From Oidiodendron maius Zn (lineage: Eukaryota > Ascomycota > Leotiomycetes > Myxotrichaceae): DNA of 64,000 nucleotides. The notes beneath the pieces were generated by a model. It worked only from the letters and a program-made list of their open reading frames with translations. It was not told where the DNA came from and searched no databases. Below, in pieces: positions 1 to 11,900 of this stretch. The number at the start of each line of letters is the position of its first letter. The stretch's first letter is position 1. The position numbers and the translations under genes are program-made. The DNA lies in contig KN832887.1 of the NCBI GenBank assembly GCA_000827325.1, forward strand, positions 806,001 to 870,000. Direction: 5' to 3'.

Positions 1-797
1 GTATCTCATCTTAATAAGTGTCATTTTTCCAAGGGATCAGATTTTGTTTATACACTGAGTGCTAGTTTGACTATTGAAAGTCCACACGTCATCGTTGACA
101 ATCCTAGGCGCCTTATTGTATTGGTCCATATGGAATTTGCTGCGACCAACGAGCATGCTTCCGCGCTGTGCGTTCAAAGGCAGATTGAGAGAAATCCTAG
201 TACCCGTCAGTTAAGTGATATTACATATCCAATATTAGCTTCCTACCTTACTCCTCTCTGGATCTCTTCCTTCGCGCGCATTACCACATCGTCGGTCAAT
301 CGATTTATGGTTCCCAGCTCATCATCACTGCCGTAAACACCCCATGCTGAGTGAGGTGGGTCGCCCTTATTCAGTGGCAAGTCTGAAAACTTTGGGAGGG
401 CTCTGGACATGGTGAGAGAGGTGATTTGAAATCAGAGATATGGTAGGCAGCCGAAAAGTGAGATTTGGTCTGTACCGGCTACAACTTTATGCTTTTGAGG
501 ATGTTTTGATATCGGCGCCAGAGCCAGGGCAATGTGGGTTGGTTTGTGAATTACAAATACATTTGGAATAAATCTTGTTATTCAATTCATATGTCCCGGA
601 GCTCTCGCGGTCATAGGGCTGATCGGCGCCGAAGCGGCATTCAGGATCTCCGAGAGTCGGAATTCGTCCCTTCGCTTCGCTGCGCCGAAATGGTCAATAT
701 CTTAAAAGGATGGCCTGAACAGCTTGCAAGATGCGTTTTGAAGCCACAGGTAAAAATCGTTGGAATTTCCTTAATATAATCTCCATGCTATTGAAAC
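1..797. other. Intergenic, no gene recognised
   Basis: Short open frames occur here on both strands but none resembles a known family or has convincing splice signals. The last 150 bases probably hold the promoter of the aldolase gene that starts at 798. Nothing else could be supported. Confidence 0.5.
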
Positions 798-1836
798 ATG
801 GCCCCTTCAGCCTCTGTTGTTCCTGAAGGCCACAGTGGCATGAGTAAAGGTACGAGTGATGTTTCGGGAAGACCTGGATTTCGGTACGGTGGTATTCCAA
901 TGCCTCCGGGGCAGACTGCACCGCTGAAACAGGTTCGGATCCCAAGATATGAGTCTCTAGAAGATGAGCGGTCTTTTCGAAAACTCCATCAGGCGGCGGC
1001 GCTTCGCTGGTTGTCTTCCAAGGGCTATAATAACGAGGGCGCTGGAGGCCACATGACAGTCCGCGACCCTATCCTTACGGATCATTTCTGGATCAACCCT
1101 CACGGCAGAAGCTTTGCATACATCAAACCAGACGATCTCTGCTTGGTCAACCCCGAAGGCGTGGTGGTTGGAGGCAATATGCACGCCATTAACCCCGCCG
1201 GTTTTGTTATTCATTCGCATGTACACCAGGCTCGTCCTGATGTCATTTCCGCAGTACATTGCCACTCCGTACCAAGTAAAGCGTTCGCTGCGTTCGGAAA
1301 AGAGCTGGACATGATCAATCAGGATGCCTGCCGGTGAGATGCCTCACTCCTGTTGTAAAACAACCGTGTATTATCGGTTCTGACTATCCGATAGCTTTTA
1401 TAAATCTCACGGTCTCTACAAGGAGTTCGGTGGTTCTGCTCTCGATCCACAAGAGGGCATTAATATTGCAAACGCTCTGGGCCAGCACAAGGCTGTTATA
1501 CTGAGGGGTCATGGTCTCCTCACCGTCTCAAAGACGCCTGATGGTGCTGCTTTCCTCTTTGGGGCACTGGACAGGGTCTGTGAAGCTCAGCTATTGGCTG
1601 ACGCCGCAGGCAAGACTCTCGAAGTCGATGTTGCTGCGGCGGAATTCACACGAAAGGTGTATAATGACGAGTTGGAATATATCACCTTCCAACCTGCGTT
1701 TGTCCCCCCTATTCATGAATGTAGATAGTGACGGTGACGCTAACACCCGTTCAGGTTCGAAGATATGGTCCGTCAGTCAAATGGTGAACTAACACTGACA
1801 CCGCCCAATACAGGTTTTGATCAGGTGCCTATCTAG
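798..1836 (+). CDS. Class II aldolase/adducin-domain protein
   Basis: Three exons are inferred: 798-1333, 1395-1697 and 1755-1836, giving 306 residues. The introns (1334-1394 and 1698-1754) are GT-AG, with branch-like CTGAC and GCTAAC. The second intron restores the C-terminal reading FEDMVRQSNGELTL, which is typical of fungal members. The fold is a class II aldolase/adducin head. The metal-binding histidines are visible in the HSHVH motif (about residues 140-144) and in the later RGHGLLT motif. Family members are Zn-dependent aldolases or epimerases acting on sugar phosphates, but many fungal copies have no known substrate. The protein has no signal peptide and is probably cytosolic. It is the first gene of a group with a Zn2Cys6 regulator, an MFS permease and an oxygenase, all on the plus strand, so a catabolic or specialised-metabolism role is possible. 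It looks intact. Confidence 0.88.
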
Positions 1837-2460
1837 TTCGGATAACATATTCGTGCAAGGAATCCTTGGATCAACCAATGTATTTACATAGCAAATCGTT
1901 CTGTTATTCATTTAATTCAGTCGTGTTTCAGACTTCCAGTCCTCATCACTGTAAACTCACTTGCATGGATGCCTACCTACCTGGCTACCCCATTTAGCTC
2001 GGTGAATGATACGATGAGAACTCTTCAATTCCTTTCTAATGGCTGAGGTTACAATCGCACCACGCATATTACTTACCCTTTTCGACCTTATAATGTATAC
2101 TCTGTACATACATGGTATACAATCACTATATTAAGCAGGGCAGGCTTAGGTTAGAGAGTTAGTGAGCATACACCATAAATTTAGTGAGTGGCCACTGTAA
2201 ATTTAGCGGGTAGTCACTGTAAAGTCAGAAGTAGCGTATACTCGCACCCTTCGGTGGTGCGCCTGTAAGGAGCATTATGGGTGTGAATGTAATGGAAGCG
2301 TTTCATTCGTTACATTACAAATTTACCCCGCAATCCCAATATGGGGGATGTGACGCAGGGGAAAAGTCTCAACTCCGCCCTTCCGTATTCCGTATCCATT
2401 CCACGTACACTGTGGCATTTCTCGAAGTTGCACATGTCCCGACATACATTGCAGTTAACA
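1837..2460. other. Intergenic, likely promoter of the regulator at 2461
   Basis: No gene is seen. The stretch is AT-rich and holds a three-unit 22-bp tandem repeat (listed separately) about 240 bp before the start codon of the next gene. Confidence 0.5.
2161..2226. repeat. 22-bp tandem repeat, three diverged copies
   Basis: The units lie at 2161-2182, 2183-2204 and 2205-2226 and begin AGTGAG, AGTGAG and AGCGGG. All share a CACYRTAAA-like core at the same offset. The spacing of exactly two DNA helical turns, upstream of a regulator gene, could be a row of protein-binding sites, but this is inference. Confidence 0.6.
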
Positions 2461-4762
2461 ATGACCTCTCGAATAGAGGAACCCAAGTCTACTAGAGTGA
2501 AAGCCTGTACCGAATGTAGGCAGCAGAAGGTGTGTTGAGTTGCTAAATCGCATTTTCAGCCCAAGGAGTCCTTTACCATCCATGTACTGATATACAATGT
2601 CTCACAAGCTTAAGTGCGATGCGTCTAAAAAGGGCTCGTTAGAATCATGCTCGAGGTGTGGTCGTTTACATCTACAATGCGTCGTTTCAAAGTCCTTCAG
2701 GCGCGTCAAGCGCCGCACGTATGCTATATCACAACTCCTCTATTTCGTCGTAGGCTTACTATACAAAAGCAAATCTGAGCTGCAAGCTGAAGTTGATAGT
2801 CTCCGACAGCGCGTGCAAGAGGGACGCGCTGCTGAAAATGGTGAGGGCCGTTCTTCAATCCATGGTCCTTCACCCAGGTCTAGCGACATTAATAATGATG
2901 CCCACGGTACAAATTCTGCGCCTTCATCTCTGCCTCATATAGAGCCGGAGAGTGTTCTGAATATTAATCATCTCCAAGACAACATGAATCAAAGTCTACC
3001 CATCGTCCCGAGAGCCGTTGCCGAAGCCGTGTCAAACCTCGGCCCGGAAGCAACGATACCACAGACCTTGGATAATCTGAGCGTAGGTGCTGAGGAAATT
3101 GATGATTGCTTTAAGTTGTGCGGAAATCCCAGACGAAACGTCTTGACATCAATTTACTTACTTTGCTTTGCAGGTTCTTACGCCATCATCTGCAATACGT
3201 ACCCGTAGTAGACACATGCTTGCGGCCCAACGAATGTCATGCTCAGTCACCCTTTCTTTTCTGGACCATTGTTGCCATAGGTTCACGGAAGTATGAAAAA
3301 GACCCGACATTAGTGCTTATGCTAGGCCCGAAAATAATACAGCTGGCCCAGCGGGCCATTCTCACTCGTGAGGAGGTATTGACAACAATACAAGCATTGG
3401 TCTGCCTTTGCTCCTGGCCAATGCCATTTAGCACCCTTAATAATGACATAACACCCATGCTCGCAGGAGCTATGCTGCAACTGGCAATGTCTATAGGATT
3501 GCATGTTTATGGAGTAGGGCAGGACTTTTCACGGACAAAGCTGCAGTTTGATCGATGGCAAAGCGTCCAACGAGCGAAGCTCTGGGCCCTTTGTCTTACT
3601 GTCAGTCAAAAGTTGGTTCCCTTTGAAGATCTGTCGCGACTAGAATGCTGAAAATTATTGGCAGCGTCAATATAATCACAGGTATACCGCCAACATATAT
3701 TCCGGATACTTACGATCATGATTGCAATCGGGTAGAAGTGGCCACAGCTCTTTCTCCGCAAATTCGGTTTCTCAAAGAACTGACGCGACTCCATGCAGAA
3801 GCAATTCTTAATATTGAAAGAAATGCGTTGTCCAAAATTCCAGACACCAAAGCGCTCCTTCTAGATTCCGCGATCGATGCGGCTCTGTTAAGCCTGTCTC
3901 GGTTGGAAAGCCAAATATCAGAGAAGCTCGGTTCGTATTGCATACCTTTGAGACGATTTGTATGCTCACAATCGTAGACGAGTTCTATCTCATATGTGCA
4001 CGCCTCCATATTCTCTCTTTTCATTTATTCACACCTAAAGCATCTATGAATGATGCAAGGCTTGCAACCCTCTATGAGACGGCATGCAATTTGATAGAAG
4101 TCACGATGCATCTTGATATGATGCAGAAGTTTGCTGAGTTTGGGCCCATGCTTGTGTCACGATTCTCAAATTTAGCAGCATTCGTGATACTGAAGATTGG
4201 CAGATCGCACGTTCGGGATGCTCTAGACCTAACAAGAGGACAGAGATTGTACTTCTCCGTGATTCAATTTCATAAAAAATACTCCGTGCAGTCAGATGAT
4301 GTCTACGCAAGAGCAACTTTAATCAACACGCAGTTGTGGACCAGCCATAAAATATTTAAGCGCTCAGACGGCAGCGTCGATAGTCTGACCCTACGCTGTA
4401 GAAGTCGTCTTGGAATGAGCCTAGTCTACGATTGTTATTGGTGGTGGCGACAAGAATTTGGAGGTCAATCCAACCCTTACGAGGGAATAAACGGTAAGTG
4501 TTAAGCTTGCATATTGATGTAGTTCTGGGGCAACCTTGGCTGAGATAACATTATAGACGTGGTCAGAGATGGAACTGCTACACATCCCTTCACTGGCCAG
4601 ATATGCTCGGACTCGACAAATTTTCTGGAAACAGGATGGTCACCACAAGAATATTTTCCCTTCTATGAATGGTCAGGGGCTGATTTACCAATCGAAAACT
4701 GGCCACAGCTAACTGCAGGAGTTGATTCGGAATACCAACTGCCTGCTAGCCTTGATCGATAG
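2461..4762 (+). CDS. Zn2Cys6 transcription factor with fungal_trans domain
   Basis: Seven exons are inferred: 2461-2529, 2609-2718, 2770-3117, 3174-3611, 3665-3930, 3978-4493 and 4557-4762, giving 650 residues. All introns are GT-AG and 47-79 nt long. The N-terminal binuclear zinc cluster starts with CTECRQQK and is completed across intron 1, with six cysteines in C-x2-C-x6-C-x10-C-x2-C-x6-C spacing. A basic linker (RRVKRR) and a short coiled coil (KSELQAEVDSLRQRVQ) follow, as in Gal4-type dimerising regulators. The middle region, with FLFWTIVAIGSRKY and GIPPTYIPDTYDHDC, is the fungal-specific transcription factor domain. A nuclear DNA-binding role on CGG half-sites is typical of the family. 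The gene lies between the aldolase and the MFS permease and is a candidate local regulator. The start ATG at 2461 was chosen because it directly precedes the cluster; an upstream in-frame ATG exists at 2341. Confidence 0.85.
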
Positions 4763-6393
4763 AGCGATAGAGCGGGGAATATGCTTTCGAATCCTGGAGC
4801 TCCTGACACGAGCTGACTTGATAACTCCACCTTTTCGCAGAAGTTGCAGTCAGTCATGCACACATGTCACGTGTAGCCTATTGCTAGTTATGAGATGTCC
4901 GTCTAGATCATATTTATATGTGTATTTGTATACATGCAATAAAGGACACCAGCAAGCAGATAATATCTCCCAACACTTTCTTTCGATTGAGTCGCACTGC
5001 AGCTGCGGATCGTCCTTCTTTTCAGCGTGCCGCGAGATGTAAAAGGACGCTGTACGCCTGGTTAATTTCCCCGTAGATGATGCGGAATTGCTGAGATTGC
5101 CCCAACATCCACCGAATTAGGCCAGGGCGAACACCAATGCCGATCCGGAGGTAGCAAAGCCGATTAGGAGATACAAAGCCGATTAGGAGATACAAAAGCC
5201 GATGCGGGGATACGAAAGCCGATGCGGGGATACAAAGGCCGATACGGAGGGGCCTAGGATTTGCCAGAGCTGATACGGAGCTGCCCAAGATTCCCATCCC
5301 GCCCAAAACCTGGCTTGCATTACATCCTGCAGCACACCAATAAGACGACATACTACTACCGTCCAATTTCTAGATACTTCAACATGCATACAAAAGGCTT
5401 TAGATTAAGCTTGGACATCTTTGTTAAGAAAGTATAGTTTTGCTCCACTTCTGACCGTCATTTTTAAAGCATTTCACGCCTAGATCTACTTAGTTCAACT
5501 TGATTCGTTGATAGCATATATGAACATTGCCACATGTAGCCCAAGACGCCTAGTGATGACATGCGCTGAAGAGCAGTCCTGTCCCGTCATACCCCAGTGC
5601 CCTGAAATACTGAAGGAGGATAGAGACGCGGAGATACTATTTGATCTTGCAGAGTGCCACGTCTGCTCAACTTCTACGGGCGCGGTATAATTAGTGCACA
5701 GTGGTGCCTATCGAGTATATCTACTACAATATGTGATATGCGTGACTCTAAATCGCTTCTTCCCAATGTCTACATAAGTCTGTAAAGAGTCTGTTTGTCT
5801 ACATTATATCCTATGAATGCACTGCTAACATCGTATGGTTTTGCATATAATAGAAGCTGTTTGTGCATCTATGAAACATTTGGAATCGCATTCTCCAGCA
5901 TGTTAATTAGTGTATACTGCTCAGACTGAGCCATATACTTGCCAGAAGTTTGGCCTGAGAACTTTGATGCGAAATCGGGAGAGAGATGGGTGATAACAGC
6001 CCGTGTCGTGATAAAGGTATACCAAATTTTATGCGTAGATATATCTATATAATTATGAACCTGCTCTTTTGACTTACGTGTCGTGAATAAATATCAATTT
6101 GAACAAAATGTAGACAACCCTTCAAAGCTAAATTAAACCAGACTATGAATGAATGCCTTTCAAGTCAGACGGGTGCTAAGTGGCGAGAAACCTGATCTAG
6201 CCCGTCTTATGGTGCGGGGAAGGTATGCAGTGTTCACAGTTCCCCGGATCCACTGCGATTTGACCAAACTAGTCTTGATATATAAAAGAGCACCTTTCCC
6301 GCTCTTTAGCCACTGCGACTTCTGCGACTTCTGAACCTGACAACTTATTCTAAAGACAAAAAGTCCTGTCACTCAACAAACTCTCACGCAAGG
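4763..6393. other. Intergenic with minisatellite
   Basis: No gene could be supported. The region holds a six-unit imperfect tandem repeat at 5139-5257. The last few hundred bases are probably the promoter and leader of the transporter starting at 6394. A short frame at 5508-5690 has no recognisable features. Confidence 0.5.
5139..5257. repeat. 19-20 bp minisatellite, about six units
   Basis: Units of the form GCCGAT-NN-GGRGATACAAA start at 5139, 5159, 5178, 5198, 5218 and 5238. Units 2-5 are nearly identical, while the first and last are more diverged. The array lies in a gene-free gap. No coding or regulatory role is visible. Confidence 0.75.
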
Positions 6394-8185
6394 ATGGAGA
6401 AGAATATATCATTAACAAAAGATTTCATTGGTGATCCAGTAGCATCTCATCACGAGCTTTTGGAAGATCAAGGTAGACCCCAGCACCGAGTTCATGAGGA
6501 TGAAGCCAATTATCGCATGAGTAAAACAGAGAGACGCGTCTTGATGAAACAGGATATGGTTATTGTGCCACTCCTGGCTTTCATATTCTTTACTGAGTAT
6601 CTGGTAGTCCACACTGCAGACATGTCTAGGACGTTCTTGGCTGACCGCAGTGGATAGGACCGTGCTGTGATTGGAAATGCTCGAGCTCTGGGCATGCAGA
6701 AAGATATCAAACTAAGCAACCAGCAGTATTTCAGTGCTGCCAGCGTTTTCTGTATAGCCCTCTGTTTCATATATATTTCTTTCCATTTTAGATCATCCTA
6801 ACTCTTCTTTAGATGTCGGCTTCATGAGTCTAGAGCTTGTCGCTGCCATTTGTATTTGTTATATCCCACCTTGTTATGTTTTTGGGGCCTCACTCATAAC
6901 ATTTGGGGCATGTGCTGCACTCTTAGCACCAGCTAAGAGCTATGCTTGGGTGATTATCCTACGTTTAATGATTGGCGTTGCCGAAGCTTTCGGCCAGGTC
7001 GCATACCTCTACGTGACTCTCTGGTACAAGCCAAACGAACGAGCATCTAGGACAGGCAAGTCTACCAGCGATCCGCATGCTTTATGGATAAAAGAGTCAT
7101 TAATTCTTTGCTTAGCTGCTGTCTATTCATTGACACCACTTGCAGGAGCCATGAATGGCCTCATTTCGTGGGGTGCTCGCAAAAATTTAGCCGGCCTGAA
7201 TGGCCTACTTTCTTGGCAGTGGCTCTATGTTATTGAAGGCATTGTCACGGTTTCACTAGGGGTCGTAGTCATGATATTTCTCCCTAATATGCCGGATGTG
7301 GTAGCGGCAAAGGGAAGCTGGCTGTTTAGGCATGAAGATGAGCGACAACTTCTTTTAGAGAGACAGAAGGCAGGTGAGTGCAGACTGAAGCTTAATGGAG
7401 TATATTAAGGCTATCTTGCCAATTAATCGTGCTATATTGCTGACGCCATATGATGTCTTGTAGGGCAAAATTCCAAAAATGCGAAACCCAGCATGCATCA
7501 GGTCGTTATGGCACTTAAGGATCCCAAAATCTACTTGGGTGCCTTTATGGTCGGGGCACAAGGTATAGGAATTGGCGCCTTTTCCGTCTTCCTCCCTACA
7601 TTCATACTTGAGTTTGGCTTCTCTGAGCTAGATACACAGCTCTACTCTATGGTTCCGTATGCATTTGCACTCGTGACGATGCTCTCCCTCTCATATGCAG
7701 GTGATCTTCTTGCCAAAAGGGGCATTATGACTTTGGCCTGTCTGTCTACAACAATTATTGGGTTTGTAATTTTAATGTCTACAACGAATAATGTGGCTCT
7801 TTTGGCTGGGGCTTGCTTTGTCGCGGCTGGTTCTTATCCAGGCACGGTTATCGGAATCTCTTGGGCGCTTTCTTTTCACGGCGGCTATACAAAACGATCT
7901 TGCGCGGCATGGTTCATGTCCATTTCCGTAAACGCCCAAGCCATTATCGCCTCACAGGTATATCGGAAACCGCCTCGTTATCGTGTAGGCCATGGTGTTG
8001 CGCTGGGGAGCTACATTCTTGCCACAATTTGTACTCTCACTCTGATTTATCTCCTTTCAAGAGCAAATAAGGCCAAAGATCAACGAGCCACAAACTTTGC
8101 GGTAAGACAGGAGATAGATCCGGATATGGCAGAGGATTACGAGCGTCTTGGAGACTATCATCCGGGATTCAGGTATATGCTCTAG
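6394..8185 (+). CDS. MFS permease, anion:cation symporter (allantoate/nicotinate-type) family
   Basis: Five exons are inferred: 6394-6603, 6658-6751, 6813-7055, 7116-7373 and 7464-8185, giving 508 residues with about 12 membrane segments. Intron 1 (6604-6657) removes an in-frame stop and restores the FTEYLDRAVIGNARALGM motif typical of the ACS family (Dal5/Tna1-like). The third intron (7056-7115) appears to be of the GC-AG class, with donor GCAAGT; removing it gives NERASRTAAVYSLTPLAGAM, which fits the family, and its 60-nt length keeps the frame either way. The conserved loop LFRHEDERQLLLERQ and the second-half GISWALSFHGGYTKR motif are present. The family imports organic anions such as allantoate, nicotinate or pantothenate across the plasma membrane; this substrate is unknown. 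Its neighbours suggest uptake or export for the local pathway. It looks intact, although the YRKPPRY segment is slightly shorter than usual. Confidence 0.88.
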
Positions 8186-8520
8186 TGGATGGCGATGGCG
8201 GCCTAAGCTTCTGTTAGAGTGTCACTATGTTTGGGGTCGGCACCGATGAATGATACCGGCCAGCATCTCTCCACGTACAACTAGTCCTGTGTTTAGTTGA
8301 ACATTTTCCCTATGCTTTTATATTCCCGCTGCTACTTTAATGCCCACAAAATAAACTCTACAAAATTTCAAAGTGAAGTGATGCTCTCTTCTTGCCGCTC
8401 TTAAGTACTCTCCACGTGCAGACTTGACATTCACTGTCTTACTCTTCTCAAGATAACATGCTTCAGTTATTTGCATTTTCACAAGAATATGCTGTCATTT
8501 TACAGTTCTTGAGTCGCTCG
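8186..8520. other. Intergenic 3' flank of transporter
   Basis: No gene or clear element is seen between the transporter stop and the exon-like frame on the minus strand at 8521-8685. Confidence 0.5.
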
Positions 8521-8685
8521 TCAATCGCGCACAACTAAACGAACGGCCTTAAGCATCGGAGTCTCGACCAAAGCCGGAGTTGCGTCGCTTAGGACGAAAA
8601 TGTCCATCACTTCATTCAAAGGCCGGCCGATGTTGAGTTCGTAATCCGCAGGCCCGCTATTGTTATTGTAAAATCGGCCCAATTT
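8521..8685 (-). pseudogene. Exon-like fragment of unknown protein, cut off near the LTR element
   Basis: A 54-residue open frame ends with a stop at 8521. It has coding-like composition, including NIGRPLNEVMDIFVLSD and ALVETPMLKAVRLVVRD. It is preceded on its own strand by a plausible acceptor (CGTAG at about 8686-8690) and, 66 nt further back, by a donor-like GTAACT at 8751. No joined upstream exon keeps the frame cleanly. Only about 100 bp remain before the Copia insertion at 8780. I infer that it is the last exon of a gene whose 5' part is lost or decayed. The family is not recognised. It could also be a chance frame. Confidence 0.35.
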
Positions 8686-8774
8686 CTACGACGTAGGGTG
8701 AGGAAAGCATATTTAATAGATAAGTTCATGACATCAGCCAGGTAAAGTTACTTATTGCAGCCATAGCCGGCACT

Positions 8775-8779
8775 ATATC
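8775..8779. repeat. Target-site duplication (left), ATATC
   Basis: The five bases ATATC directly precede the left LTR and recur directly after the right LTR at 14857-14861. This marks the insertion boundaries. Confidence 0.8.
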
Positions 8780-8982
8780 TGTCGGTATATCCTTGAGGAT
8801 ATACTAGTAGTTGCCTTGGTGGCAAGGCAACTGCCCTCATCAGCCGAATTAGGGGTAAATCCATCCCGGCTAGCGATTGAATATATTTATATAGGATCAC
8901 GCTGTATTAGAACCTTAGACTGAATATAACCTTTATTTTAAACCCTTTGAATACATTGCTTTACCTGATAGGTAAAGCTATA
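8780..8982 (+). repeat. Left LTR of Copia element
   Basis: This LTR is 203 bp and aligns without gaps to the right LTR at 14654-14856. About 13 positions differ, all of them transitions. It begins with TG. Confidence 0.88.
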
Positions 8983-11900
8983 CTGATCAGTTTTGATTCA
9001 GATCAGCTATACTTACCTAGAAGAAGAAGATATATTTGATTAGATCGATAGTAGTTCTGTTATAATTGCGGTGGCTATTCGACTGCTTGACTATTCGAGT
9101 CTCTGTCTTATCAACAGAAGCAGCTTATCAGCTTTCTGTTACAATTGCAGTGGCTATTAGCTAGACAGCTACTCTGAGGTTTTGTATTCCCCTCTTCCGT
9201 TATAATTGCAGTAGCCATTGAGGATATATTTGACCTGTATATGCTATCTACATACGATCCTTGACCTTTACTAGTCAGAATCAACCTCTTGACCTTTGCT
9301 AGTTGAATCAAAACTATCAAATCTATCGAATCTATCGAATATTCAACTAAAGACACTTCGATCTAGTCAATCAGACCACTCACTTACCTTCCTTATAAGG
9401 ATATAGACCCACAAGCAGAGTAACTGACTCAGTTCACTTACTTGCCTTCCTTACTTGGATACGGAATACTGAGCAGAGCATCTAAAAGGCTAAAATATAC
9501 AGGATAGAGGATTAAGGCAATATAGAGGATACAGCAGAAGGCAGTAACCAACAAGGAGGATCACCTGGTATTTGACCTGAAGACTAGTAGCTAAATAAAG
9601 TGATACAGCTACCAGCAACTACAGAAGACTTCAATGAATTCGTTGTATAGCGATATATAGAATACCTTCAACTGGCTCTTACTAGCGGCAGCCTCTCCTA
9701 GCTATATAATAAGAACTTCCAGAACTTTACTATAGATATATTCAGACAAGTACGACTAAGCCTTCTGAACAAGCTATACGACTGCCTCCGAATATAAGGT
9801 GTTTATATGGATAACTTAAGGAATGTAGATAAAGCAGAAGCCTTAATAGCAGCTGTAAAAGATGAATTACCTTGGCCAGAAGGTGATCCTGAAGCTCTAA
9901 ACAAGAAGACTCCTTCGAATCAAACTCAAAACCCTCCTGCTTGATTCTAAAGCCTTCAGATCTGCTTTATAATCCCTCCCCAGATAAATACTTGATCTTA
10001 TAGACTACAAGGACCTTGAGCACCTGCTTTCGGATTGACTAGGTCAGTCAGATATCTATTACTTAGTGGATATAAGTTAGTGTTGGGATAACAACAAGAG
10101 CCTCGATAAGACCCTTAACTAGAGAATCAACCTGATATCTATAATACTAGCCCTCCTATAAGCCTAACAAGACTATATCTACTAATATAGCCTTGAATTC
10201 CCTAAGATCCGATACTCCAGATACCTTGAATCCAGACTCCCTAGATTGAAGAACCCTAGCCTGACTTTAGTTAATAGATAGCCAACCTGGCTAAGATATA
10301 TACTAAGGAGGATTGATATTCAGGATAACCTGATGATAGCTTTGACTTTAAATTTGGTATATTCCTTGATAACTATATAAAAGCTGGTGTCTCTAGAGAA
10401 GCTTAGAGCTTAGCCTTCTTAATGATACTTAGTGGTCTAGCTAAGGACTACTACTATAAGGTATATCGACAAAAAGGCTACAATATCAACTAGCTTTGTA
10501 AGGCTATTAGCAAGAGATTCGAAACTAGTGAACAAGGCTGTCTAAATATACTTAAATGGGAGACTCTTTCATTGAGTACTATAATCAGGGAGAATCCGGG
10601 TAAGACTACAGCTTAATGCCTTGATATCTTGATCAAGCAGATAACAACAATCTAGCGTAACCTTCCAACTGTATATTATAATGACAAGATTGCCTGTAAC
10701 AAGCTTATCAATATATGTCGAACTAATAAAGCCTGTTGCTTTGTATGTTATAAGGCTAGTAATACTTTTACGGGTATTATTAGTGATTTGTAGTCATTAA
10801 TTGCTATATTTAAGCAGTCTAAGCCTCTGAATGCTTATATTACGGATCCGCTAGACCCTGATCCTGATCCTGAACTAGATCCTGATATGTATTATGTTGA
10901 CCGTTAGTATTGTGGACCTTCTCGACTACCTCTCTCTTGATTTAGACCTAGACGATAGTCTTATATACCATTAAAGGATCGAAAATACCGCTAGCCTTGA
11001 GACTATACTAAGAAGTGCTTAGTCTGTCAGAAAGCTGGCTGTTGGTCAACCAATTATATGCCTTTAGAGTGTAAGGAAGCTGCAAGTAAGCTGAGATAGC
11101 GTTTTGACCAAGCAGATAAGAGCTTTCAGTAATATATAGCTGAACTGGAGGATATAGATAATATGGACGATCTTCAAGAAGCTTTTGAAGCCTTGATTAT
11201 AGATGATACTTAGCCAAATTCAAATAATCCTGATTCTATAACCTATCTTATAACATATAGGATAGTAAATACAGAGCAGGCTTAATAGATGGTTGATATA
11301 CTAGCCAATCAAACCTTTGAGTATACTTTGACCAACACTACTGCTTATAGAATTGATTAATCAGAGCAGCCATTAACCTACTTGACTTGGTATTCAGATA
11401 ACCACTTTGCTGGTATAATGATCGATATAGGTGTAGTATAGATCTCTATAGCTGGAAAGAACCAGTATCAAGCTTACTTAAAAGCATTCAACCTTGATAT
11501 CCTGGATACTACAACCGCTGGATTAACCTTAGTCTGTTTTGGTATTAGTACTACTACTTCAATTGGGTCAGTTACGCTTAATATGCCTATTGGATTAGCT
11601 GTATTCTATATAGTTGATGCAGATACCCCTTTCCTTCTTTGTCTTCAGGACCTTGATAAGATAGGAGTATATTACAATAATCTTACGGATCAGATTGTCT
11701 ATCCAGGAGGATCTTACCTAGTTATCCGTAATTACGGACATCCCTTTATTATATGGGGAAACCCTGCAGTCAGCTACCTTATAGAGCCTGAATTACACTA
11801 GCTATACTGTTGATTCGGATATCTAACTGTAGAACGCCTCTATTCAATCTTGAATCAGGCTGGATATAATAATCCCTAGTATCTCAGCTTGATCCAGAAG

